Below, piece by piece: positions 36,143 to 44,861 of a stretch of DNA of 64,000 nucleotides. Made by a program: the position numbers and the translations under genes. The stretch is from CAVXDY01 sp963760715 (lineage in GTDB: Bacteria; Actinomycetota; Thermoleophilia; Miltoncostaeales; Miltoncostaeaceae): the NCBI GenBank assembly GCA_963760715.1, contig CAVXDY010000001.1, positions 1 through 64,000 on the forward strand, read 5' to 3'. Within the stretch, counting starts at the first letter, position 1. Every line of letters begins with the position of its first letter. The notes below the pieces were generated by a model that ran no database searches, was not told the origin of the DNA, and was given only the letters and a program-made list of their open reading frames with translations.

Positions 36143-37419
36143 TCACCGGTCGTTGGTCGACAGCGCCGCGGCCCGGTCGAGCAGGAGCCGCCGCTCGCGG
36201 ACGTTCTGGGTCAGGAGCGCCGCGCGCTCGAACTCGGCCCGCGCCTCGGCGCGGCGGCCGAGCCTGGCGAGCAGGTCGCGCGCGCACGCTGGGCAGCAGG
36301 TGGTAGCCGCGCGAGCGCCGGCTCGGACGATCAGCTCGTCGACCAGCTCGAGCCCCTCGGCCGGGCCGAACGCCATCGCGACGGCCACGGCGCGGTTGAG
36401 CTCCACGACGGGCGACGGCGTGAGCTGCGCCAGCGCGTCGTAGAGCGCCGCGATGCGCTCCCAGTCGGTCTCCCCGGCCGTGCGCGCCCGGGCGTGGCAC
36501 GCGGCGATCGCGGCCTGCAGCGCGTAGGGGCCCCGCGCGCCGCCCAGGTCCTCGGCGCGCTCCAGCGCCACCAGGCCGCGGCCGATGAGCACGCGATCCC
36601 AGCGGGCGCGGTCCTGATCGAGCAGCAGCACGGGATCACCCGACGGTCGACCCGCGCGCGCGAGCGCGAGGCCTGGATCTCCATCAGCGCCACGAGGCCG
36701 TGGACCTCGGGCTCGGCGGGCGCCAGCTCGGCCAGGATCCGGCCGAGGCGCAGCGCGTCGTCGCACAGCTCGGGCCGCATCCAGTCGTCGCCCGCGGTGG
36801 CCGAGTAGCCCTCGTTGAAGATCAGGTAGACGACCTCGAGCACGGACGCCAGGCGCGGCGCGCAGCTCCTCGCCGCCCGGGACCTCGAACGGCACCCGGG
36901 CCTCGGAGAGCGTGCGCTTCGCGCGGACGATCCGCTGGGCGACGGTCGGCTCCGGCACGAGGAACGCCCGGGCGATCTCCGCGGTCGTCAGGCCCGCCGA
37001 GCAGCCGCAGCGTCAGCGCGACGCGCGCGTCCGTGGAGAGGACCGGGTGGCAGGCGTGAACATCAGCGCGCAGAAGGTCGTCGCCGCACGTCGTCGTCGA
37101 TCGCGGCGTCGAGCTCGTCTGCGGTCATCTCCTGCCGCACCTCCATCTCGCGCCCCAGCTCCTCGTGCTTGCGCTCGAACAGCGCGCTGCGGCGGAACCG
37201 GTCGATGGCGCGGTGCTTCGCGGTGGCCATGAGCCAGGCGCCCGGGTTGTCCGGGACGCCCGACTCGGGCCAGCGCTCCAGGGCCGCGACGAGGGCATCC
37301 TGCGCGAGATCCTCGGCGAGGCCCACGTCGCGCACCATCCGCGCGAGCCCGGCGATGAGCCGGGCCGACTCGATCCGCCAGACCGCGTCGATCGCACGGT
37401 GCGCGTCGGAGGTCGTCAC
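36143..37419 (-). pseudogene. ECF sigma factor with C-terminal DUF6596-like domain, frameshifted
   Basis: The first 118 residues are intact sigma region 2 (GLARMVRDVGLAEDLAQDAL, PGAWLMATAKHRAIDRFRRS). Beyond about 37090 the sequence continues in changing frames: LLRADVHACHPVLSTDARVA, then TTAEIARAFLVPEPTVAQRI (region 4) and MLEVVYLIFNEGYSATAGDD, and the tail ETDWERIAALYDALAQLTPS. Frame changes near 37060-37090, 36990, 36865 and 36640 involve single bases in G/C runs. This sigma class normally pairs with a YCII/DGPF protein, which lies directly upstream. Sequencing error or true decay are both possible. Confidence 0.8.
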
Positions 37420-37435
37420 GTCGCCGGCCGGGTGG

Positions 37436-37855
37436 CTAATGCCGATCGGCGATCTGCGCGCGCATCCGCTCCTCGGCCGCCCGCGCCTCGGGGGTGAACT
37501 CGGGGCCGAAGTCCTCCGCCTCGAACACCTGCCGCACCTCGATCTCGGTGCCGCCGTCGAAGGGGGCCCGCTTCATCCACTCGATGACATCGTCCCTCGA
37601 CTTGACCTGGAGCAGCCAGAATCCGGCGATCAGCTCCTTGGTCTCGGCGAAGGGGCCGTCGGTGACGGTCCTCTCCTTGCCCGAGAACTTGATGCGCACG
37701 CCCTTCGAGCTCGGGTGGAGCCCCTCGCCCGCGAGCAGCACGCCGGCCTTCACCAGCTCCTCGTTGAACTTCCCCATCTCGGTGAGGATCTCCTCCGCGG
37801 GCATGACCCCCGCCTCGGAGTTCTCGTCGGCCTTCACCAGGACCATGAACCGCAT
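37436..37855 (-). CDS. YCII-related/DGPF-domain protein
   Basis: This 139-residue small protein starts MRFMVLVKADENSEAG and contains KERTVTDGPFAETKELIAGF with the DGPF motif, then VIEWMKRAPFDGGTEIEVRQ. Proteins of this family are almost always encoded beside ECF sigma factors like the one downstream and may modulate them; the mechanism is not established. It lies 16 bases upstream of the sigma gene on the same strand, consistent with an operon. Confidence 0.9.
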   Translation of the reverse strand: MRFMVLVKADENSEAGVMPAEEILTEMGKFNEELVKAGVLLAGEGLHPSSKGVRIKFSGKERTVTDGPFAETKELIAGFWLLQVKSRDDVIEWMKRAPFDGGTEIEVRQVFEAEDFGPEFTPEARAAEERMRAQIADRH

Positions 37856-38062
37856 GTCGTGTCTCCTTCGTTTCCCTGGGATCTCGGAGCCGGCGGAAGC
37901 GGGCCCTCACTCGGACGACGATCGGCGGCCTGAGAGATCGACATGGGATTCTGAGTTTCCTTCTTCCCCGTCGGCGGGTCCCGCGAACACGGAGCCCGTG
38001 GGGTCAGTTTGCAGGCCCGGAGGCCGATAGGCGGAGCAGAGCCCATCCGTGGAGAGGCGCGC

Positions 38063-41000
38063 ATGCCGGCGAGGAGCAGGACGCCCCGAAGGAGCGCCGA
38101 GCAGATCGTCGGGGCCGCGGCCGCGAGCCTCGGCGACGCCCCCGACCTCGCGGCGGTTCTCGAGGGCATCGCGGCCGCGGCCTGCACGGCGCTCGGGGCC
38201 GATCGTGCCACCTGCTACGCATACGACGTGGAGACCGGGGTCGTCTCCGCGGTCTACACGACGGAGAACGACCCGAAGCGGCGGGCGTTCCTGGAACGCA
38301 CCGTCGGCATGGGCGCGGGTCAGCTCCCGATCTGGAACCTCCAGCTCGCCCGGTCCGACCCGCTGCTGGTCGTGGAGGACGCCGGCAACGACCCGGCGGT
38401 GCCCGCGGCACTCGCCGCCCGGCTCGGCTCGGGGGCCTTCGTCGGCGTGCGTCTCGAGCACCTCTCCGTGCGGTCCGGGGAGAGCCCGGCCCTCCTCGGG
38501 ACGCTCTTCTGCAGCTACGCGGCCCCGCGGCGCTTCTCGGAGACCGAGCGCCAGGCGGCACGTGGGCTCGCCGCCGTCGCCGCGCTGGCCCTGGCGAACG
38601 CCCGCCTGCAGGCCGAGACCGTTCTCAGCCTCGCCGCCGCCTCGGCCGCCTCCGAGATCATCCAGCGCCAGCGCGACTACTCGGCGGCGCTCGTCGCCTC
38701 GATGCAAGACGGGCTGACGGTCGTCTCCCCCGAGGGCCGGCTGGTGGAGGTGAGCCCGAGCCTCTGCCGGATGACCGGTTTCGCCGCGGACGAGCTCATC
38801 GGCCGGGAGGCTCCCTTCCCCTACTGGCCGGAGTCCAGTCCGGAAGGCATCGAGCGCGGTCTCCGTCGCATCCGTGAGACCGGTCCCGTGGAGTGGGACC
38901 TGGACTTCCGTCGCAAGAACGGAGACCGCTTCCCGGTCATCCTCGCCGGCTCTCTCATGCGCGGGCAGGACGACGAGGTGATCGGCTACCTCGGGACCGT
39001 TAAGGACATCACCGACCGCAAGCGGGCGGAGCGGAGGCTTCGGGGGAGCCTGGCGGAGAACCAGGCGCTCGCCGCCGAGCAGGCCGCACTGCGGCGGGTG
39101 GCGACGGCCGTGGCCGGGGAGGCCCCCCCGGAGGAGGTGTTCGCACTGGTGGCGCGCGAGGCGGGGGTCCTCCTGGGCGCCGCGGCGGGGGTGGTCGCGA
39201 GGTTCGGCCCCCAGCACGGCATCGTCATGGGCACGTGGGCCGCGGGCGGCGCGCCGAGCCCGGAGGTGGGCGTCGTCGTGCCGCTGAGCGGCGAGAGCGC
39301 CACCGCCCGGGTCTCTCGGAGCGGCGAGCCGGAGCGGATGGACGACTACGTCGGCCTGGACGAGGCAACGGGGAAGCTGATCACCGGAATGCCATATCAG
39401 AGCGGCGTGGCGGCCCCGATCAGGGTCGGTCCGCGCATGTGGGGCGCGATCAGCGCCCTCACCAGCCTCCCCGAGCCTCTTCCGGCGGGGGCCGAGCTGC
39501 GGCTGGCGAGCTTCGCCGAGCTCGTGGGGGTGGGGGTCGCGAACGCCGAGGCCCGTGCGAGGCTCGCGGTCCAGGCCGCCACCGATCCCCTGACCGGGCT
39601 CGCCAACCACCGCGTCTTCTTCGAGCGGCTCCACGCCGACGTCGAGCGGGCCCGCCGCCACGACCGCCCGCTCAGCCTGGTGATCATCGACCTGGACTTC
39701 TTCAAGCTCGTCAACGACTCCCACGGCCATCCCACCGGAGACCGGGTGCTCGTGGAGGTCGCCGACCGGCTGCGCGCGCTGACCCGCGCCGAGGACACGC
39801 TGGCCCGGGTCGGCGGCGAGGAGTTCGCCTGGCTCCTGCCCGAGAGCGACGTCCACGCGGCGTGGGCGGCCGCGGAGCGGGCCCGGCTCGCGATCGCCAC
39901 CATGCCCTTCGCGGGGGCCGGCTGGGTGACGATGTCGGCGGGGATCGCCGGGCTCACACCCGGCGGCAGCGTCAACGACCTCGTCCACGCCGCGGATGCC
40001 GCCCTCTACTGGGCCAAGGCCGAGGGGCGCGATGCCTGCGTGCCCTATTCGCCCGAGCACGAGCAGGGCCTCGGCGGCCTCCCGTCGGGTGCGTCGGCAC
40101 GGCTCGCGCTGAGCGTCAACCGGCTGCTCGCCATGGTGCGGGAGCAGCTCGGCCTGACCGTCGCGGCGGTCGGAGAGTTCACCGAGGGCCGGGAGGTGTG
40201 GCGCTACCTGGACGGCGACGGGCACACGTTCGGCATGCATGTCGGAGAGGGTCGCCCGTTGGAGGAGACCTACTGCCGGAGGGTGGTCGAGGGAGAGCTG
40301 CCGAACCTCGTGCGCGACACCCGCCGCGAGGAGCGCACGCGCGACCTCCCGATCACCACCGAGTCGGGGGTCGGGGCCTACATCGGGGTGCCCATCACGC
40401 TCCCCGGCGGCGAGTCCTACGGAATGCTGTGCTGCCTGAGTCCGCGTGCGGAGCCCGCCCTCGGCGCCGGCGAGGTGGGCCTGCTGCGCATCGTCGCGGG
40501 CATGCTGGGCGAGGAACTGGACCGCGAGCAGCGCGACGGCCAGACCCGCCAGCGCCAGCGGGAGAGCATCGTGAAGGTGCTCGAGGACGACGCGATCACC
40601 ATCGTCCTGCAGCCCATCGTCGAGCTGGCCACGGGCCAGGTGGTGGCCGCCGAGGCCCTGAGCCGCTTCGGCGACGAGCCGCGCCGCTCACCCGACCTCT
40701 GGTTCGCCGAGGCGGAGGCCGTGGGGCTCGGGCTGGAGCTCGAACTGGCGGCCATCCGAGCGGCCCTGATGCACCTGGACGCGCTGCCGGCGGGCGTGCG
40801 CCTGTCGGTCAACGTCTCCCCCGCGACGCTGCTGTCGCCCGACCTCGCGGAGGTCCTCGCCGCCGCCCCCGGCGAGCGCCTGGCCGTCGAGCTCACCGAG
40901 CACGCGCCGGTCGCGGACTACCTGGCCCTCGAGACGGCGATGGCCGGAACACGGTCGCGCGGGGTGCAGTTCATGATCGACGACGCCGGCGCGGGCTTCT

Positions 41001-41305
41001 CGAGCCTCAGGCACGTCCTCGGGCTGCACCCGGACGCGATCAAGCTCGACCTGGCCCTCACGCGCGACATCGACACCGACCCCGTGCGGCGCGCCCTCGC
41101 CGCGTCGCTCGTGGCCTTCGCCCGCGAGATCGGGGCCACGATCGTGGCCGAGGGCATCGAGACGCGCGGTGAGCTGGAGACCCTGCGCGCGCTGGGGGTC
41201 ACCCATGGCCAGGGCTACTACCTGGCCCGCCCAGGGCCCGGCCCCGTGCCGCGGCGAATCGCCCTGGCCGGCGCGGCGACGGCGACGGCGACCGCGAGCG
41301 CCTGA
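38063..41305 (+). CDS. Diguanylate cyclase/phosphodiesterase with GAF and PAS sensor domains
   Basis: This 1080-residue protein controls cyclic di-GMP. The order is GAF (about 20-190), PAS (210-330, DGLTVVSPEGRLVEVSPSLC), GAF (345-515), GGDEF (525-680), GAF (700-860) and EAL (870-1060). The cyclase site GGEEF and the inhibitory I-site RAED five residues before it are present. The EAL domain keeps EALSRF, SVNVSP, ELTEH, IDDAGAGF, IKLDL, VAEGIET and HGQGYYL, so both activities look possible. ATG 38063 follows GGAGAGGCGC. The final Ala/Thr-rich tail is not conserved. It is a single gene. Confidence 0.93.
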   Translation: MPARSRTPRRSAEQIVGAAAASLGDAPDLAAVLEGIAAAACTALGADRATCYAYDVETGVVSAVYTTENDPKRRAFLERTVGMGAGQLPIWNLQLARSDPLLVVEDAGNDPAVPAALAARLGSGAFVGVRLEHLSVRSGESPALLGTLFCSYAAPRRFSETERQAARGLAAVAALALANARLQAETVLSLAAASAASEIIQRQRDYSAALVASMQDGLTVVSPEGRLVEVSPSLCRMTGFAADELIGREAPFPYWPESSPEGIERGLRRIRETGPVEWDLDFRRKNGDRFPVILAGSLMRGQDDEVIGYLGTVKDITDRKRAERRLRGSLAENQALAAEQAALRRVATAVAGEAPPEEVFALVAREAGVLLGAAAGVVARFGPQHGIVMGTWAAGGAPSPEVGVVVPLSGESATARVSRSGEPERMDDYVGLDEATGKLITGMPYQSGVAAPIRVGPRMWGAISALTSLPEPLPAGAELRLASFAELVGVGVANAEARARLAVQAATDPLTGLANHRVFFERLHADVERARRHDRPLSLVIIDLDFFKLVNDSHGHPTGDRVLVEVADRLRALTRAEDTLARVGGEEFAWLLPESDVHAAWAAAERARLAIATMPFAGAGWVTMSAGIAGLTPGGSVNDLVHAADAALYWAKAEGRDACVPYSPEHEQGLGGLPSGASARLALSVNRLLAMVREQLGLTVAAVGEFTEGREVWRYLDGDGHTFGMHVGEGRPLEETYCRRVVEGELPNLVRDTRREERTRDLPITTESGVGAYIGVPITLPGGESYGMLCCLSPRAEPALGAGEVGLLRIVAGMLGEELDREQRDGQTRQRQRESIVKVLEDDAITIVLQPIVELATGQVVAAEALSRFGDEPRRSPDLWFAEAEAVGLGLELELAAIRAALMHLDALPAGVRLSVNVSPATLLSPDLAEVLAAAPGERLAVELTEHAPVADYLALETAMAGTRSRGVQFMIDDAGAGFSSLRHVLGLHPDAIKLDLALTRDIDTDPVRRALAASLVAFAREIGATIVAEGIETRGELETLRALGVTHGQGYYLARPGPGPVPRRIALAGAATATATASA

Positions 41306-42063
41306 CCTCGGTACGTCCCGGCAGCAGGCCCGCGACGCCGAGCCCGGCCAGGGCCACGACCGCACCCGCGATCGCGTCGAGCAGGTAGTGGTTGCCCGTC
41401 GCCGTGACGGCGAGGACCATCATCGCGGGGTGCATCAGGCCCAGCCCCTTCAGGCGCCCCGGCAGGACGCGCCAGGCGGCGATGCCGATCAGTAGGCTCC
41501 ACCCCACGTGCATGCTCGGCATGGCGGCGTAGGGGTTGAACCGGATCCCGGCGAACGAGCCGCTGTCGTGCCCGCCGGACAGCCCGACCCAGTCGGAGAT
41601 GCCGAGGCCGGCGATCATCCGCGGGGGCGCGACGGGGAACGTGAGGTGCACCACGGCGGCCATGCCGATCGAGCAGAGGAGCGCCGTGCGCAGCGAGCGG
41701 TAGACGTCGCGGCGCCTCCACGCCAGCCACACCAGCGCGGTCAGGATCAGCGGCGCGAAGCCCAGCATGTAGTAGGTCGAACAGGAGCGGCTCGGCCGGA
41801 TGCAGCGCGCTCTGGGCGTCGGCCTCCTGGGACAGCCCCACGGCGCGCTCGGCGCCGATCACGTGATGCGCGTTGCGGAACGCCCGGGACTCGCCGGCGA
41901 TCGCGATCGCGCGAAGCCCGAGGTACGCGCCGTAGACCGCGGCCCACAGCACCAGCTCGCCGGCGATGAAGCGGGCGTTGGGAGAGATGCGGTCGGTCCA
42001 CCGCCGATCGCGGGGGATCACCACCCCGGAGCGGCGGGCGCTTCCCAACAGGATCTGCGGCAT
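41199..42063 (-). pseudogene. PAP2-superfamily phosphatase, frameshifted
   Basis: The N-terminal part from ATG 42063 (MPQILLGSARRSG, helix ELVLWAAVYGAYLGLRAIAI) reads to LHPAEPLLFDL near 41775. The C-terminal part continues in another frame from YYMLGFAPLILTALVWLAWR. The second frame holds the PAP2 catalytic motifs AMPSMHVGWSLLIGI and TGNHYLLDAIAG. The first phosphatase motif is less clear, as in Aur1-like membrane phosphatases. One indel near 41770-41780 breaks the gene; the rest is well conserved. The last 107 bases overlap the GGDEF/EAL gene antisense, so the true C-terminus may be shorter. Confidence 0.78.
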
Positions 42064-42209
42064 CTCGGAACCCCTCTCGCCATCGCTTCCCGGCGCCCCG
42101 GAACGGGCGTCCGTCGGCACGGCGCCACTCCACCAGCGGTGTCTTACCCAGCTCTCACGGGGCGCTCACGAGCCGCAGGGGGTCCGGCCCGGATGGCTAG
42201 GGTTCGGGT

Positions 42210-42461
42210 GTGACCGAGAAGCTCTACGCGATCATCCACGCGGCGGACAACGACACGATCTGGCGCTGGCAGACCGGCCGGAAGGCCCGTTTCGTCGAGT
42301 ACGGCGGCTACCACCGCGCCAAGGAGCTGGCCGACGCGGCGGGCTCGATCCTGGCGCTCTGGGGCTCCCAGTACGGCCAGCACGGCGCCCCCGGGGACGC
42401 CCAGGAGGAGACCATCCTGCGGGCCGTTCAGGACGCGCAGGACCGGGCCTCCCAGCACTAG
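42210..42461 (+). CDS. Hypothetical protein of 83 residues
   Basis: GTG 42210 opens a frame reading MTEKLYAIIHAADNDTIWRW and ending LRAVQDAQDRASQH. It looks soluble, alpha/beta and charged, with no signal or membrane segment and no recognised family. Its codon third positions are GC-rich like neighbouring genes. It ends five bases before the convergent FetB-like gene. Confidence 0.6.
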   Translation: MTEKLYAIIHAADNDTIWRWQTGRKARFVEYGGYHRAKELADAAGSILALWGSQYGQHGAPGDAQEETILRAVQDAQDRASQH

Positions 42462-42465
42462 CCCG

Positions 42466-43308
42466 CTACCCGGACGCGCGGCCCCCGAGGCGCTGCACCA
42501 GGCGGCGCAGCGCGACCTCCTCCGGCGGAGGACCGGTCCGCCGCGCCAGCGCCACCAGCCGGTGGTCGCGCGTGAACAGGCGCCGCGCCGCGCCGAGCGT
42601 GATGACGGTGGTGCTGGTGGCCACCGAGCCCAGGATCACGTACATCAGGGCGCCCTGCACCAGCACGGCGTCGAGCGGGCTCACGCCCGCCAGGATCAGG
42701 CCCACCATCGCGCCCGGGAGGAACACCGTGCCCACGTTGCGCGTGCGCTCGATCTGGGGGCTGATCGACGCGCGCAGCACCGCGCGCAGGTGAGGCCGCG
42801 CCGCCGCCTGCCACGGCTGGCCCAGGGCGAGCCGCGCCTCGATGTCGTCGCGGCGCTCGCCGGCCTCGCGCACCAGCAGCGTGGCGGCGACCACGATCGA
42901 GGTGAGCGCGTTGCCGATCGTCATGCCCATCACGGGGATGATCGTGCGGCTCTCGAGCGGGAAGATCCCGGTGCCGAACACCAGCAGGGCCGCGGCGGCC
43001 GCGGTCACCGCCGTGGCCGCGAGGGCGAGGCCGAACACCCCCGGCAGCTCGGGTGCGCGGCGGCGCACCACCCACGCCGCGATCACCACGATCCCGGCGA
43101 CCCACAGCCACGACCACACCAGCGGCTCGTCGGGGCCGATCACCAGCCCCAGGGCGGCGCCCACCAGCACGAGCTGGGCCAGCGCCCGCACGCTCGAGCC
43201 GATGAGGCCGGTCTCCAGGTCGAGCCCCAGGCGCAGCGAGATGAGCACCGCCACGAACACCAGGGCGAGGCTCGCCGCGACCCCCCAGACACCGACGTCA
43301 CCCTGCAC
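42466..43308 (-). CDS. ABC transporter permease, FetB/UPF0014 family
   Basis: This 280-residue membrane protein has about seven helices. Conserved segments are RALAQLVLVGAALGLVIG, SRTIIPVMGMTIGNALTSIV and RNVGTVFLPGAMVGLILAGV, followed by GALMYVILGSVATSTTVIT. The family includes E. coli FetB, implicated in metal export. It overlaps the end of the ATPase gene upstream by 11 bases, so the two form a transporter pair. Confidence 0.9.
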   Translation of the reverse strand: MQGDVGVWGVAASLALVFVAVLISLRLGLDLETGLIGSSVRALAQLVLVGAALGLVIGPDEPLVWSWLWVAGIVVIAAWVVRRRAPELPGVFGLALAATAVTAAAAALLVFGTGIFPLESRTIIPVMGMTIGNALTSIVVAATLLVREAGERRDDIEARLALGQPWQAAARPHLRAVLRASISPQIERTRNVGTVFLPGAMVGLILAGVSPLDAVLVQGALMYVILGSVATSTTVITLGAARRLFTRDHRLVALARRTGPPPEEVALRRLVQRLGGRASG

Positions 43309-43954
43309 CCGCCACCTCCCTCGGTCGCGCGCGGCCGTCCTCCACCAGCACCATGTGGTCGCCGATCCGCTCGGCCTGGGCCATGTCGTGCGTCACCCAC
43401 ACCAGGGGCACGCCGTCATCGGCCAGACGGCGGCCGGTCCGCTCCACGATCTCGCGTGAGGCCTCGTCCAGGGACGAGGTGGGCTCGTCCAGGAGGAGCA
43501 CGGCGGGGCCCGCGGCCAGGGCGCGCGCCAGGCACATCCGCTGCGCCTCCCCTCCCGACAGGTCGTCGGCGGGCCGGTCGAGGAACCCCGCCGCAAGGCC
43601 CGCCCGCTCCAGCGCCTCCCGCATCGCCGCCTCGCCGGCCGCGGGGTCGGCGACCCGCAGGTTGTCCCGCACCGTCCCGGGAAAGGGGATCGGCCTCTGG
43701 AACACCATGCCCACCTGGCGCCGCAGGGCGAGCGGGTCGATGGCCGACACGTCGCGGCCGCGGAAGCGCACCACGCCGGCCTGCGGCGCCTCCAGCCGGT
43801 TGAAGCAGCGCAGCAGCGACGACTTCCCCGCGCCCGAGGGCCCGAGGAGGACCGTGATCCCGTCATCGGGGACGGCGAGGTCCACGTCGCGCAGCACCAG
43901 GCGCCCCCCGCGCTCCAGGGACACGCCCTCCATCTCCAGCACGGGCGGCGTCAC
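43298..43954 (-). CDS. ABC transporter ATP-binding protein, FetA-like
   Basis: This 218-residue ATPase has Walker A LLGPSGAGKSSLLRCFNRLE, the Q-loop in QVGMVFQRP, the signature DLSGGEAQRMCLARAL, and Walker B VLLLDEPTSSLDEAS. The H-loop is WVTHDMAQAERI. All catalytic elements are intact. It overlaps the FetB-like permease gene. Metal or other ion export is inferred from the partner only. Confidence 0.92.
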   Translation of the reverse strand: MTPPVLEMEGVSLERGGRLVLRDVDLAVPDDGITVLLGPSGAGKSSLLRCFNRLEAPQAGVVRFRGRDVSAIDPLALRRQVGMVFQRPIPFPGTVRDNLRVADPAAGEAAMREALERAGLAAGFLDRPADDLSGGEAQRMCLARALAAGPAVLLLDEPTSSLDEASREIVERTGRRLADDGVPLVWVTHDMAQAERIGDHMVLVEDGRARPREVAGAG

Positions 43955-44034
43955 GGCGCCAGCCTAGGACGTCCGGAGCCCTCCCAGACGGTTGGCGGTA
44001 CTGTGTTTCGCCCGCGCGGGTCGAGGGGGAGTCC

Positions 44035-44820
44035 GTGGCCGATCAGCTCGAGTTCGACGAGGAGGCCTCCCGCCGGCTCGAGGCCGTCTACCTCACGCCG
44101 GACGTCGTGGAACAGCGCCGCGCGGTGCGCGAGGCCCTGGCGCTCCGGCGGGGCGAGCGTGTGCTCGACGTGGGCAGCGGCCCCGGCCTGCTCGCCCAGG
44201 AGATGGCCGTGGCCGTGGGCGCCGGCGGGCGGGTGCAGGGCGTGGACGTCAGCGCCAGCATGCTCGCCATCGCCGGCCGGCGCCGGGGGGAGCCGGGGGC
44301 CGCGCCCATCGCGCTCGCCGAGGCCGACGCGACCGCGCTGCCGTTCGTGGACCGGTCCTTCGACGTCGTGGTCTCCACGCAGGTCTACGAGTACGTGGGC
44401 GACATCCCGGCCGCCCTCGCCGAGGCGCGGCGGGTGCTCGCCCCCGGGGGGCGGCTGCTGATCCTGGACACCGACTGGGACTCGGTGGTGTGGCGCTCGG
44501 ACGACGACGAGCGCATGGCGCGCGTCCTCTCCGCGTGGGACGAGCACCTGGCCCACCGCAGCCTGCCGCGCGCCCTGCCCGAGCTCCTCTCGGCGGGCGG
44601 GTTCCGGCTCGAGCGCGCGGCGGCGTCGCCGCTCCTGAACGTGGGCTACGACCGGGACACCTACAGCGCCGGCTTGCTGGAGCTGGTGGCCGCGTTCGTG
44701 GCCGGGCGGCGCGGGGTGGACGCGGACGAGGCCGACGCCTGGGCGCGCGACCTGCGGGCGATGGGCGCGCGCTACTTCTTCAGCCTGACCCGCTACCTGT
44801 TCCTGGCGAGCCCGGCCTGA
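44035..44820 (+). CDS. Class I SAM-dependent methyltransferase, UbiE-like
   Basis: This 261-residue methyltransferase has motif I VLDVGSGPGLLAQEMAVAVG, GRVQGVDVSASMLAIAGRR for strand 2, and DATALPFVDRSFDVVVSTQV, typical of the UbiE/COQ5-like group. The C-terminal part LLNVGYDRDTYSAGLLELVA is specific but unrecognised. GTG 44035 begins MADQLEFDEEASRRLEAVYL. The gene is divergent from the FetAB pair. The substrate is unknown. Confidence 0.85.
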   Translation: MADQLEFDEEASRRLEAVYLTPDVVEQRRAVREALALRRGERVLDVGSGPGLLAQEMAVAVGAGGRVQGVDVSASMLAIAGRRRGEPGAAPIALAEADATALPFVDRSFDVVVSTQVYEYVGDIPAALAEARRVLAPGGRLLILDTDWDSVVWRSDDDERMARVLSAWDEHLAHRSLPRALPELLSAGGFRLERAAASPLLNVGYDRDTYSAGLLELVAAFVAGRRGVDADEADAWARDLRAMGARYFFSLTRYLFLASPA

Positions 44821-44861
44821 GCCACGGGCGGGCCCGCGCGCCGCCGGTCTAGGGTGCCGGG

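Noticed and set aside
37907..40240. Long minus-strand frame over the GGDEF/EAL gene
   Set aside because: It shows no domain or motif and overlaps the recognised protein throughout.
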